Assembly (NCBI GenBank): GCA_030841035.1
Contig: JAVEDI010000060.1
Location: 1 to 64,000 of the forward strand
DNA: 64,000 nucleotides
Source of the DNA: Actinomycetota bacterium
Lineage (GTDB): Bacteria; Actinomycetota; Actinomycetes; JACCUZ01
Reading direction: 5' to 3'
Under the pieces are notes generated by a model. That model was not told the DNA's origin. It made no database searches and saw nothing but the letters and a program-made list of their open reading frames with translations. A program made the position numbers and the translations under genes. This document shows, one piece after another, positions 1 to 8,243 of this stretch. The stretch's first letter is position 1; each line of letters opens with the position of its first letter.

Positions 1-411
<411 letters not shown>

Positions 412-505
412 CATTACTTTCTTCCCGACTTCGGTCGGGATGCGCTACGCGTCCACTGTGCGGTTCCCGAGATACGGTCGGGACCGGCCTTGATATCTCC
501 ATAGA
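412..505 (+). other. 23S-5S internal transcribed spacer with UUCG hairpin
   Basis: This short spacer lies between 23S and 5S rRNA. A 7-bp stem closed by a TTCG tetraloop sits at 423-440 (TCCCGAC/GTCGGGA). A second weak stem lies around 465-482. Such stems usually mark rRNA processing sites. No tRNA is present here. Confidence 0.7.
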
Positions 506-623
506 GTTTCGGCGGCCATAGCGAAGGGGAAACGCCCGGCTCCATTCCGAACCCGGAAGCTAAGCTCTTCAGCGCCGATGGTACTGCGTGGGGGACCACG
601 TGGGAGAGTAGGACGCCGCCGGA
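506..623 (+). rRNA. rrf: 5S ribosomal RNA
   Basis: The gene starts with GTTTCGGCGGCCATAGCG and ends with ACGCCGCCGGAC. The two ends pair as helix I (GGCGGC/GCCGCC). The internal CCGAACCCGGAAGCTAAG and GATGGTACTGC blocks are conserved across actinobacterial 5S rRNAs. Length is about 118 nt, the normal size. It is the last gene of the rrn operon and is followed at once by a strong terminator. The end positions may be off by 1-3 bases. Confidence 0.95.
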
Positions 624-633
624 CATCCATTCA

Positions 634-673
634 TCAAGGGCCACCCCCGTTCGGGGGTGGCCCTTGATGTTTT
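634..673 (+). terminator. Intrinsic terminator of the rrn operon
   Basis: A perfect 15-bp stem (634-648 with 653-667) has a GTTC loop and is followed by TGTTTT at 668-673. It lies 10 nt after the 5S gene. It is one of the few hairpins in the window with a real T tract, so it is a classical Rho-independent terminator. Confidence 0.93.
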
Positions 674-753
674 CGGGGACCCCGTGCGGTCGTCGGGGGA
701 CAGGGCCCCGGCGGCGCCGGGGCAGAGGACGCGGATCGAAGGGCAGCCAACAC

Positions 754-1824
754 GTGAGCGAGCAGGACCCGCAGGACCCGCAGCGGCCGGAGCCGGCACC
801 GGACCCGGCGGCCCCGCCGTCCGCCGGGAAGCCGCCGGCCCGGGCCGCCCGCGGTGGCTCGCGTCCGGTGTCCGGGTCCCGGTCCTCCGGGTCCCGGTCG
901 TCCGGGTCGGGATCGTCCGGGTCGGGGTCGTCCGGGTCCCGTTCGGGGCAGGACCGCCGGCCGGTCCGCGACGGGGGTGCCCGGCGCGACGGGGGCGCCC
1001 GTGGCGAGCCGCGAGGCGCCGGTCCCCGTGGTGGCCAGCCGGGCGCCGCCGGCCGGGCCGAGCGCCCGGCACGCGAGGGGCAGGCGCGGCGCAGCACCCG
1101 TCCCCGCCGGGTGGAGCCGCCACTGCCCGAGGACGTGACCGGCCGGGAGCTCGACCGCGCCGTCCGCGCCGAGCTGACCTCGCTCGCGGCGATGAACGCC
1201 GACATCGTTGCCCGCCATCTCGTCATGGCCGCCCGACTGGTCGACGAGGACGCCGAGACGGCCTACCAGCACGCGGCGGCCGCGGCCGCGCGGGCCGGCC
1301 GGGTCGGGGCGGTGCGCGAGGCCGCCGGGATCACGGCCTACCGCAGCGGTCACTACGCGGAGGCGCTCTCCGAGCTGCGCACCGCGCGGCGCATCACCGG
1401 CGACACCTCCTATCTGCCGCTGATGGCCGACTGCGAGCGCGGGCTCGGTCGGCCGGAGCGGGCCCTGGAGATGGCCGCCTCGCCCGAGGTGTCCGGGCTG
1501 GACGCCGCCACGCGCGTGGAGCTGCTCATGGTCGTCTCCGGCGCGCGCCGCGACATGGGTCAGCTGGACGCCGCCGTCGTGGCGCTGCAGGGGCCCGCGC
1601 TGCGCCCGTCGCTGCGCGCGCCGTGGTCCGCACGGCTGTTCTACGCCTACGCCGACGCGCTGCTGGCCGCGGGTCGCCGGGAGGAGGCCGTGGAGTGGTT
1701 CGAGCACGCCGCCGACGCGGACGCCCAGGACGAGACCGACGCCGACGTGCGCCTGGCGGAGCTCGCGGGGGTCACCTTCCTGTCCAGCGACGACGACGAG
1801 CAGGACGGGGACCAGGACACCTAG
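754..1824 (+). CDS. Tetratricopeptide-type helical-repeat protein with disordered N-terminus
   Basis: The protein has about 356 residues. Residues 1-125 are Pro/Gly/Arg/Ser-rich and disordered, including five Ser-Gly-Ser-Arg/Gly-Ser pentapeptides. Residues 130-345 form paired alpha helices with TPR spacing (AYQHAAAAAARAGRVGAVREAA, then GHYAEALSELRTAR). The C-terminus is acidic (SSDDDEQDGDQDT). I chose the GTG at 754 (VSEQDPQDP) because an AAGGGCAG stretch precedes it; an ORF extension to 664 would run into the rrn terminator. TPR proteins are usually protein-binding scaffolds. No enzyme domain or membrane segment is seen, and the partner is unknown. Confidence 0.78.
   Translation: MSEQDPQDPQRPEPAPDPAAPPSAGKPPARAARGGSRPVSGSRSSGSRSSGSGSSGSGSSGSRSGQDRRPVRDGGARRDGGARGEPRGAGPRGGQPGAAGRAERPAREGQARRSTRPRRVEPPLPEDVTGRELDRAVRAELTSLAAMNADIVARHLVMAARLVDEDAETAYQHAAAAAARAGRVGAVREAAGITAYRSGHYAEALSELRTARRITGDTSYLPLMADCERGLGRPERALEMAASPEVSGLDAATRVELLMVVSGARRDMGQLDAAVVALQGPALRPSLRAPWSARLFYAYADALLAAGRREEAVEWFEHAADADAQDETDADVRLAELAGVTFLSSDDDEQDGDQDT
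871..945 (+). repeat. 15-bp tandem repeat, five units, inside the TPR gene
   Basis: Five in-frame 15-bp units, each starting TCCGGGTC, encode Ser-Gly-Ser-Arg/Gly-Ser. The units differ at two or three positions. In-frame pentapeptide repeats of the same length also occur in rluB and opcA in this window. Confidence 0.9.
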
Positions 1825-1973
1825 CGGTCCCCTCCGGCCGGTTGCACGGTTCTCCACAGCGGTGGCCCCTCGCGGGCCGTCCACAGATCTGCGTCCCGAC
1901 CGTTCCGGCGCCGACGACCGCGCCAGGCTGGTTCATCGCCGGCAGGAGGCGGGCAAGGACGGAGGTGAGGCGG

Positions 1974-2354
1974 ATGCGGGTCGGTTCCGCTGCCGCTCGG
2001 GAGCGCCGGGACGCTGCCGTGCACGTCAACGAGGTCCGGTTGGTCGGGCGGCTCTCCGGTGAGCCCGAGGCGCGCGAGATGCCGAGCGGTGACCTCATGC
2101 TGAGCTTCCGGCTGGTCGTCGAGCGTGGTCCCACGCGGCGTACGTCGGCGCCCCGCTCACCCACCATCGACACGCTCGACTGCGCCGCGTGGCGCAAGGA
2201 CGTCCAGCGCGCGTTGCGGGCGGCGCAGCCCGGCGACGTTCTGGAGGTCCGCGGTGCGCTGCGTCGGCGGTTCTGGCGGGCCCCGGGCGGCCCGTCCAGC
2301 CGCAGCGAGGTCGAGGTCACGAGCGTGCGGAGGTGTCCTCGTCCAGCAACCTGA
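1974..2354 (+). CDS. Single-stranded DNA-binding (SSB-like) OB-fold protein
   Basis: This 126-residue protein carries the SSB/OB-fold pattern. After a short lead the first strand reads VNEVRLVGRLSGEPEAREMP, followed by SFRLVV, CAAWRKD and GDVLEVRGALRRRF. SSB family proteins bind single-stranded DNA in replication and repair. This one lacks the long Gly-rich, acidic-tipped tail of housekeeping SSB, so it is probably the shorter actinobacterial paralogue rather than the essential one. The ATG at 1974 has GGAGG about 9 bases upstream; a GTG at 2019 is possible. Its 3' end overlaps the convergent DUF1015 gene by 38 bp. Confidence 0.8.
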   Translation: MRVGSAAARERRDAAVHVNEVRLVGRLSGEPEAREMPSGDLMLSFRLVVERGPTRRTSAPRSPTIDTLDCAAWRKDVQRALRAAQPGDVLEVRGALRRRFWRAPGGPSSRSEVEVTSVRRCPRPAT

Positions 2355-3672
2355 GCACCAGGCCGGTGCGTGGCTTGGGACCGAACGACGTGGACTTGCG
2401 GGGCATCCGCTCCCCGAGGGCCGCGACGGCGAGGACCTCCGCGACGTGCACGGGACGCAGGAGCACCGCGGTGCCGCCGGAACGGGCCGCCGCGCGGACG
2501 GCTCCTGCGGCATCGTGCACGTAGCGCACCCGGGCATCCTGGTCGTCGAGACCGAGCAGCTCGCCCAGGACGAGAGCGTGCAGGACGCTGGCGTCCAGCG
2601 ACCGCCAGAGGTCCGACTGAAGGGGAGGCAGCGCGGCAGCGACCCGTCGCGGGTCCGGGTCTCCCACCAAGGCCGCCCGACGCCCGTCGGTCAGCACGAA
2701 CGGGTGCCGGAGTGTCGACTCGTCGAGGGTGGCCAGCAGCACCGCGGCGTCGGCGGCGTCCGACGCGGGGCGGCCCGGCAGCGCCCGGACGGTGAAGGTC
2801 CCCGCCAGGGCGCGCACGGCGTCGTCGTACGGCAGGCCTTCCACGACCCGGTGGATGGCCTGCACGCGTAGCGGATACGTGCGCGAGTCGACCAGCAGGG
2901 CGAGCCCGCGGTCCCAGGCGCCGTGCCGCTCACCGGCGGCGCGACGATCGGCCTGCAGCCGCCGGTACGTCGCGTAGCGGTGGTGCCCGTCGGCGATGAG
3001 CGCCTGTCGCGGCGCCAGGTCGGCGGCGACCCGACGGTGCACGGTGGGGTCGGTCACGGTCCAGACGCGCTGCACCAGCCCGTCCTCGGTGGTGGTCTCG
3101 ATGTCCGGCGCCCCGCGGGTCACCTCGTCGATGACCGTATCGGTCTCGCCGCCGCCGTCGTAGACGAGCAGGATCGGTTCGAGGTTCGCGCCGGTGGCGC
3201 GCATCAGCTCCAGCCGGTCGGCGACAGGTCCGGGCATGACGTCCTCGTGGGGCAGCACGACATGGTCGCCAGGATCACGCAGCTCGACCGCCGCCAGGAG
3301 GCCGCGCTGCACGAGGTCGTCGCCCACCTGCTCGTAGACGTAGAGCGCCGGCGCGTCGTCGCGGCGCAGCGTCCCGTCGGCCAGCCAGGCCGCCAGCCGC
3401 TGACCCGCGTCCCGGTAGCGTCCGTGCCCGTCCGGTCCGCTGGGCCGTGGCAGGATCAACCGGACCACGTTGTGCGGGTCGAGCTGTTCGAGGTGATCTG
3501 CGGCGTCGGCGTCGATCACGTCGTACGGCGGGCTCGTCACGGCGGCCAGGTCGCTCACCCGGCCGGGGTCGTACCTCACCCCGCGGAAGGGAAACACGCC
3601 CAGCGTGGGGCGGTCGGCCACCGGCTCACCCGCGCCGGTCGGGGAGTCGGCGGCCGCAGGCATGGCGGGCAT
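2317..3672 (-). CDS. DUF1015 family protein (SerK-related)
   Basis: The protein has 451 residues, the usual length for DUF1015. It starts with the family's PFRGVRYDP block. The hallmark DGHHRYATY motif sits near residue 228 and the SPPYDVID block lies near the N-terminus. The archaeal relative SerK is an ADP-dependent serine kinase; most bacterial members have no assigned reaction, so I do not claim kinase activity. Starts at 3684 (GTG), 3672 (ATG) and 3663 (ATG) are all in frame; 3672 is a compromise. It diverges from the TPR gene at 3687 with almost no spacer. Confidence 0.85.
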   Translation of the reverse strand: MPAMPAAADSPTGAGEPVADRPTLGVFPFRGVRYDPGRVSDLAAVTSPPYDVIDADAADHLEQLDPHNVVRLILPRPSGPDGHGRYRDAGQRLAAWLADGTLRRDDAPALYVYEQVGDDLVQRGLLAAVELRDPGDHVVLPHEDVMPGPVADRLELMRATGANLEPILLVYDGGGETDTVIDEVTRGAPDIETTTEDGLVQRVWTVTDPTVHRRVAADLAPRQALIADGHHRYATYRRLQADRRAAGERHGAWDRGLALLVDSRTYPLRVQAIHRVVEGLPYDDAVRALAGTFTVRALPGRPASDAADAAVLLATLDESTLRHPFVLTDGRRAALVGDPDPRRVAAALPPLQSDLWRSLDASVLHALVLGELLGLDDQDARVRYVHDAAGAVRAAARSGGTAVLLRPVHVAEVLAVAALGERMPRKSTSFGPKPRTGLVLRLLDEDTSARS

Positions 3673-3674
3673 GC

Positions 3675-3686
3675 TACGGCGCACGA
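3675..3686 (+). promoter_or_regulatory. Candidate -10 box for leaderless TPR gene
   Basis: TACGGC at 3675-3680 ends six bases before the GTG at 3687. This is the spacing expected when transcription starts on the start codon. The last base deviates from TANNNT and no clear -35 is visible. Confidence 0.35.
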
Positions 3687-4118
3687 GTGAAGGGGCCGCG
3701 AGAGGTGTCGCAGGAGGCAGCGGCCGGTGGTGAGCCGGCCGGCGAGGTCTACGACTGGTACGTCCGGGCCCTCGAGCTGCTCGAGGCGGGCAGCCCCGAG
3801 GCAGCCGCCGCGCTGCTCGGCCATGCCCACGTCCGCGAGCCCGACTCGGCCAGCGTGCTGGAAGCGCTGGCCCGCGCGTCGTTCGACGCCGGTCGCTACG
3901 ACGCGGCCGCCGGGCAGTTCGCCCGGCTCACCGAGCTGAGCCCGGACAACGACTACGCCCAGTTCGGCCTCGGCCTGTCCCGGATGCGCCTCGGCGACCA
4001 CGAGGGGGCCGTCGAGCACCTGGCGATCGCCGCGGTGATGCGCCCGCAGCGCAAGGAGTACGACCAGGCGCTGCGCGAGGCCCGGGCCACGCTGCGCTAC
4101 CGCGAGCAGGGTCAGTGA
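3687..4118 (+). CDS. Small tetratricopeptide-repeat protein
   Basis: This 143-residue cytoplasmic protein has three TPR-like helix pairs: ALELLEAGSPEAAAALLGHA, ALARASFDAGRYDAAAGQFA and GLGLSRMRLGDHEGAVEHLA. The GTG at 3687 is supported by a TANNNC hexamer six bases upstream. The gene overlaps the downstream HAD phosphatase by GTGA, so the two are probably translated together. In M. tuberculosis the equivalent pair is Rv1691-Rv1692. TPR units mediate protein contacts; the partner is unknown. Confidence 0.83.
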   Translation: MKGPREVSQEAAAGGEPAGEVYDWYVRALELLEAGSPEAAAALLGHAHVREPDSASVLEALARASFDAGRYDAAAGQFARLTELSPDNDYAQFGLGLSRMRLGDHEGAVEHLAIAAVMRPQRKEYDQALREARATLRYREQGQ

Positions 4119-5128
4119 CCCTCGAGGAGGGGTCCGAGCACCCCCTCGCCGAGCGCTTCGACACGGCGCTGCTCGACCTGGACGGCGTCGTGTACGTCGG
4201 GCCGCACGCCATCGACGGCGTACCCGGGGCCCTCGAGGAGGCGCGGCGGCGCGGCCTGCGCACCGCATTCGTCACCAACAACGCCTCGCGGCCGCCGGAG
4301 GCCGTCGCGGCGCACCTGCGCGAGCTCGGCGTCCCCGCCGAGCCGCAGGACGTCGTCACGTCCGCGCAGGCCGCCGCGACCCTGCTGCTCGACCACGTCG
4401 ACCCGGGCGCGGCCGTGCTCGTCGTGGGGGGCGAGGGCCTGTACGCAGCGCTGCGCGAGCGCGGTCTGCGCCCGGTGGGGTCCCTGGACGACGACCCCGC
4501 CGCCCTGGTGCAGGGCTTCTCGCCCGACGTGGGGTGGTCCCAGCTCGCCGAGGGCACCTTCGCCGTACGTCGCGGCCTGCCGTGGATCGCCTCGAACCTG
4601 GACCTGACCGTGCCGACCCCCCGTGGCATCGCCCCCGGCAATGGCGCCCTGGTCGGTGTGATCCGCGCGGCGACCGGCGCCAGGCCGCTGGCCGCGGCGG
4701 GCAAGCCGGAGCTGGCCCTGCACCGCGAAGCGATGCGCCGCAGTGGGGCGCGGGACCCGCTGGTCGTCGGTGACCGGCTCGACACCGACATCGAGGGGGC
4801 CAACCGGGCCGGCGTGCCCAGCCTGCTGGTGCTCACCGGGGTGACCGGTCCCGACGAGCTGCTGGCGGCCGACGAGCAGCACCGGCCGACATACGTCGCC
4901 GCGGACCTCTCCGCAGGACTTCTCGAGCCGCACCCGCGGGTGACGGGCGAGGACCGTGGATGGGTCTGCGGTGCCTGGCGGGTGACCCGTCGCGGTGACC
5001 GGGTCGAGCTGGCCGGAGCGGGTCCTGCGATCGACGCGCTGCGCGCGCTGTGCGTGGCCGTCTGGTCGGGGGACGTCGCGGTGCTCGCCGGGGCCGCTGC
5101 GTGGGCCGCGGCCACCGGGGCCGGCTGA
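4115..5128 (+). CDS. HAD-IIA phosphatase, probable glycerol-3-phosphate/phosphoglycolate phosphatase
   Basis: This 337-residue NagD-type HAD hydrolase has all the catalytic motifs. The nucleophile and acid-base pair D21-L-D23-G is in motif I, TNNASR near residue 51 is motif II, the lysine at 197 is in AAGKPE, and the magnesium aspartates are in VVGDRLDTDIEGAN (about 220-228). The positional equivalent in M. tuberculosis, Rv1692, is reported as a glycerol-3-phosphate phosphatase of phospholipid recycling. The C-terminal ~75 residues are an extension beyond the HAD core. The substrate is inferred from synteny only. The GTG start overlaps the TPR stop by 4 bp. Confidence 0.88.
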   Translation: MTLEEGSEHPLAERFDTALLDLDGVVYVGPHAIDGVPGALEEARRRGLRTAFVTNNASRPPEAVAAHLRELGVPAEPQDVVTSAQAAATLLLDHVDPGAAVLVVGGEGLYAALRERGLRPVGSLDDDPAALVQGFSPDVGWSQLAEGTFAVRRGLPWIASNLDLTVPTPRGIAPGNGALVGVIRAATGARPLAAAGKPELALHREAMRRSGARDPLVVGDRLDTDIEGANRAGVPSLLVLTGVTGPDELLAADEQHRPTYVAADLSAGLLEPHPRVTGEDRGWVCGAWRVTRRGDRVELAGAGPAIDALRALCVAVWSGDVAVLAGAAAWAAATGAG

Positions 5129-5153
5129 CAGCGAGCGCAGCCGGCCCAGCGGC

Positions 5154-5492
5154 TCAGAGCATGGAGCGCAGCGTGAGCAGGTCGCGCACGCCCGCCTCGA
5201 CCTTGATGCGTCCGGTGAGCCAGGCCTGACCGAAGTTGAGGCCGCCCTCGGTGAGCGCGACGAGGTCGTCGCTCTTGGCGGTCAGCCGGATCTGAGCCCG
5301 CTCGGCCGGTTCGGTCGCGATGTCGGTGATGTGCCCGTTGCTCAGCCGGCCGCTGAACGTTACGCCGAGATCGGGCACGTGAGCGCTGAGGCTGCGGTCG
5401 AAGTCGGCATGGCGGCGGTCGCGGTCGTCGACCCCGGACAGCCGCTGGGCGAGCGCTTCCAGGGCGTGGCGGCAGTCCTCGAGCGAGGCCAT
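5154..5492 (-). CDS. SCP2 sterol-binding domain protein
   Basis: This 112-residue protein is mostly one SCP2-like domain (FSGRLSNGHITDI, AQIRLTAKSDDLVALTEGGLN, AWLTGRIKVEAG). SCP2 domains bind hydrophobic ligands such as lipids or acyl groups. I placed the start at the ATG at 5492 because GAGGAGG precedes it; the ORF continues to 5561 with low-complexity residues. It lies on the opposite strand, inside an otherwise co-directional block between the HAD phosphatase and the coiled-coil gene. No catalytic residue is implied and the ligand is unknown. Confidence 0.82.
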   Translation of the reverse strand: MASLEDCRHALEALAQRLSGVDDRDRRHADFDRSLSAHVPDLGVTFSGRLSNGHITDIATEPAERAQIRLTAKSDDLVALTEGGLNFGQAWLTGRIKVEAGVRDLLTLRSML

Positions 5493-5705
5493 CGGCGGTT
5501 CTTCCTCCTCGTCGCGCGGCGGGCGGCTGCGTCGACCGGCCGGGGGCGTCGGGGTCGTCACCGGCGCGGCGCGGGGCCGGGTGCGTGGTCAGGGCTTCGG
5601 CGACGCTACCGCAGGGGTGAGGCGGGGCCGGTCAGCGGTAGCGTTCCCTCGTCGGGACCGGCCAGCGCCGGTCGTTCGCCAGCCGCAAGGGAGGACACAG
5701 CGCTC

Positions 5706-6179
5706 ATGGTGCTCGACGGACTACGGGGTTACCTCCAGCTCGCCGACGGATTGACCGACGTGACGCGGGAGCGGGCCCGTGTCGTGGCGAAGAACCTGGT
5801 CGCCCAGGGCGAGGCCGGCGTCGGCGCCGTCGTTCCGGACACGGTGCGTGCCCAGGTGGGGTCGCTGACCGAGGACCTGATCGCCACCAGCAGGGCCAAC
5901 CGCGACCTGCTGGTCAACCTGGTGCGGGTCGAGGTGGAACGGTCGGTGGCGCGGCTGGGGCTGGTCTCCGTGGCCGAGCTGGAGGCCGCGACCGGTCGCG
6001 CCCGGCGGCTGGAGGAACGCCTGGCCGGCCTGCAGGCCGAGCTGCGGGAGGCCACCAGGCCGGGAACGGCCGCCGCGCCGAGGTCCACGACCCGCCGGTC
6101 CACCGCGAAACGGTCGACGGCGAAGAAGGCGACGGCGAAGAAGGCGACGGCCAAGCGGTCCGGCGGGACGTCCGGGTGA
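5706..6179 (+). CDS. Phasin-like coiled-coil protein with Lys/Ala-rich tail
   Basis: The 157-residue protein has a long amphipathic helical region (residues 1-115; LTDVTRERARVVAKNLVAQG, VARLGLVSVAELEAATGRAR). A basic low-complexity tail of repeated TAKKATAKR-type units follows (residues 118-157). The helical part resembles phasin or polyhydroxyalkanoate-granule proteins and the tail resembles histone H1-like DNA-binding tails. The role is unproven. GGGAGG lies about 10 bases before the ATG. The stop overlaps the next gene by GTGA, placing it in one operon with the 92-residue protein and tlyA. Confidence 0.72.
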   Translation: MVLDGLRGYLQLADGLTDVTRERARVVAKNLVAQGEAGVGAVVPDTVRAQVGSLTEDLIATSRANRDLLVNLVRVEVERSVARLGLVSVAELEAATGRARRLEERLAGLQAELREATRPGTAAAPRSTTRRSTAKRSTAKKATAKKATAKRSGGTSG

Positions 6180-6454
6180 CGCAGCCGACGCCGCAGCAGC
6201 CCCCGGGGCCCCACGAGGGCGCGCCGCCCGAGCCGGCGCCCGAGGTGGCCGACCCGCGGGTCGGCGCCGCCGTACGCCGGCTCGACGAGCTGGCCGACCT
6301 CCCGCCGGCCGAGCACGTCGAGATCTACGAGTCGGTGCACCGCGGTCTCCAGCAAGCGCTGGCCGAGGCCGCCGGAGACGACCCCGCCTCGGATGCCGCG
6401 CCGGATGCCACCTGGCAGCACGACCAGCGCGGCCACGGGAGCGCCTCTCCGTGA
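6176..6454 (+). CDS. Conserved small actinobacterial protein upstream of tlyA
   Basis: This 92-residue protein starts with a Pro-rich segment and has one conserved helical core (AAVRRLDELADLPPAEHVEI followed by YESVHRGLQQALAE). A protein of this type commonly lies just before tlyA; Rv1693 is the likely equivalent. It overlaps both neighbours by 4 bp (GTGA on each side), indicating translational coupling. No function is known. The C-terminal 20 residues look disordered. Confidence 0.72.
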   Translation: MTQPTPQQPPGPHEGAPPEPAPEVADPRVGAAVRRLDELADLPPAEHVEIYESVHRGLQQALAEAAGDDPASDAAPDATWQHDQRGHGSASP

Positions 6455-7257
6455 CTCGCCGCGCCCGTCTCGATGCCGAGCTGGTGCGCCGCGGGATGGC
6501 GCGCTCACGCGAGCATGCGGCGGCGTTGGTCGCCGCGGGGCGGGTCAGCGTGCGGGGCCTGGCCGCGGTGAAGCCTGCCACGCAGGTGCAGTCCGGCGAG
6601 GCGATCCGGGTGGCGGCATCGCCGGGCGAGGAGTACGTGTCGCGCGGCGGGCACAAGCTGGCCGGGGCCCTGGACGTGTTCGCGCCGCAGGGCCTGCTCG
6701 TCAGCGGCCGGCGGTGTCTGGATGCCGGGGCGTCGACGGGCGGGTTCACCGATGTCCTGCTGCGCCGGGGTGCACGACACGTGACGTGCGTCGACGTCGG
6801 CTACGGGCAGCTGGCCTGGTCGCTGCGCACCGATGGCCGGGTCGAGGTGCGCGACCGCACCAACGTCCGGGCCCTGGAGCAGGAGCCGATCGATCCCCCG
6901 GCGCAGCTGGTCGTGGCCGACCTGTCCTTCATCTCGCTACGACTCGTGCTCGCGGCGCTGCTGCGCTGCAGCACCGAGGACGCCGACCTGGTGCTCATGG
7001 TCAAGCCGCAGTTCGAGGTCGGCCGCGAACGGCTGGGCTCCGGCGGCGTGGTCCGCGAGCCGGCGCTACGGGAGGCGGCGGTCGGCGAGGTCGCCCGGGC
7101 GGCGTACGACGATCACGCGCTGGGCGTGCGCGGGGTCACGGCGAGCCCGCTGCCGGGCCCGATGGGCAACGTGGAGTACTTCCTGTGGCTCGCCCGCGGG
7201 GCACCACCGCTCGACCCCGCCCAGCTGCACGCCGCCGTCGAGGAAGGACCCGCATGA
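6451..7257 (+). CDS. tlyA: TlyA family rRNA 2'-O-methyltransferase
   Basis: This 268-residue protein has an N-terminal S4 RNA-binding domain (RLDAELVRRGMARSREHAAA to about residue 60). An RrmJ-type SAM-dependent methyltransferase domain follows, with CLDAGASTGGFTDVLL as the SAM-binding motif, then VVADLSFIS and MVKPQFEVG. TlyA of mycobacteria methylates 16S C1409 and 23S C1920, and its loss gives capreomycin resistance. Length matches the family. The GTG start and the ATGA overlap with nadK put it in the conserved tlyA-nadK-recN order. Confidence 0.95.
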   Translation: MTRRARLDAELVRRGMARSREHAAALVAAGRVSVRGLAAVKPATQVQSGEAIRVAASPGEEYVSRGGHKLAGALDVFAPQGLLVSGRRCLDAGASTGGFTDVLLRRGARHVTCVDVGYGQLAWSLRTDGRVEVRDRTNVRALEQEPIDPPAQLVVADLSFISLRLVLAALLRCSTEDADLVLMVKPQFEVGRERLGSGGVVREPALREAAVGEVARAAYDDHALGVRGVTASPLPGPMGNVEYFLWLARGAPPLDPAQLHAAVEEGPA

Positions 7258-8234
7258 CCGGTCAGCCGAGCGATCCGCACCGCTGCGTGCTGCTGCTCGG
7301 GCACACCGGTCGGGCCGAGGCGCTCGAAGCGGTGCTGGCGGCCGCGGACCGGCTGGCCGCGGCCGGCGTGCAGGTGCGGGTCCTGGCGGAGGAGGCGGCG
7401 GAGCTGGCGCTGCCGGGCGCCCACGTGGTGACCGGCGGACCCGACGCCGCGGAGGGCTGCGAGCTCGTGGTCGTCTTCGGCGGTGACGGCACGCTGCTGC
7501 GCGCGGCCGAGCTGGCGCGCTCGACCCGCACACCGATCCTCGGCGTCAACCTCGGGCACGTCGGCTTCCTCGCCGAGGCCGAGCCCGAAGACCTCGAGGC
7601 GACGGTCCAGCGCGTGGTGGCCCGCGACTACACCGTCGAGGAACGGATGACCATCGACGTGAGCGTGTTCGTCGGCGACGAGCTCGTGACCGGCGGCTGG
7701 GCGCTCAACGAGGCGTCGGTCGAGAAGGCCAGCCGCGAGCGGATGCTCGAGGTCGGCATCGAGGTCGACCACCGGCCGCTGTCCCGGTGGGGCTGCGACG
7801 GCGTGATCTTCGCGACGCCCACCGGCTCGACCGCCTACGCCTTCTCGGCCGGCGGACCCGTCGTGTGGCCGGAGGTCGAGGCACTGCTCATGGTGCCGAT
7901 CAGCGCCCACGCGCTGTTCGCCCGTCCGATGGTCGTGGCGCCGACGTCGGTGCTGACGGTCAAGCTGCTCTCGTCGCAGGAGGGCGCCGGAGTGCTGTGG
8001 TGCGACGGCCGGCGCAGCCATGCCCTCCCGGCCGGTGCCCGGGTCGAGGCCCGTCGCGGGAGGCTGGCGGTGCGGCTGGCCCGCCTCCACACCGCGCCCT
8101 TCACCGACCGGCTGGTCGCGAAGTTCGACCTGCCGGTGCGCGGCTGGCGCGGGGGTACCGATGCGGACCGGCTCACGCTGACCGGGCGGGACGGCCGGGC
8201 GGGGCTGCGCAGCCGGCACCGTTCGGGCACCTAG
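7254..8234 (+). CDS. nadK: NAD kinase
   Basis: The enzyme phosphorylates NAD to NADP with ATP or polyphosphate. The GGDGT motif is at residues 76-80. The NE-type motif (ALNEASVEKAS) and the conserved DGVIFATPTGSTAYAFSAGG block are both present. At 326 residues it is slightly longer than most because of an Arg-rich C-terminal tail after KFDLPVRGW. The ATG at 7254 overlaps the tlyA stop (ATGA). recN follows within 10 bp. The stop codon TAG is part of the likely recN -10 hexamer. Confidence 0.96.
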   Translation: MTGQPSDPHRCVLLLGHTGRAEALEAVLAAADRLAAAGVQVRVLAEEAAELALPGAHVVTGGPDAAEGCELVVVFGGDGTLLRAAELARSTRTPILGVNLGHVGFLAEAEPEDLEATVQRVVARDYTVEERMTIDVSVFVGDELVTGGWALNEASVEKASRERMLEVGIEVDHRPLSRWGCDGVIFATPTGSTAYAFSAGGPVVWPEVEALLMVPISAHALFARPMVVAPTSVLTVKLLSSQEGAGVLWCDGRRSHALPAGARVEARRGRLAVRLARLHTAPFTDRLVAKFDLPVRGWRGGTDADRLTLTGRDGRAGLRSRHRSGT

Positions 8235-8243
8235 GCTCCTGAC
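8232..8243 (+). promoter_or_regulatory. Candidate leaderless promoter (-10) of recN
   Basis: TAGGCT at 8232-8237 is followed by six bases and then the recN GTG at 8244. No Shine-Dalgarno sequence precedes that GTG. The arrangement fits an actinobacterial TANNNT promoter with transcription starting at the start codon. Confidence 0.5.
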
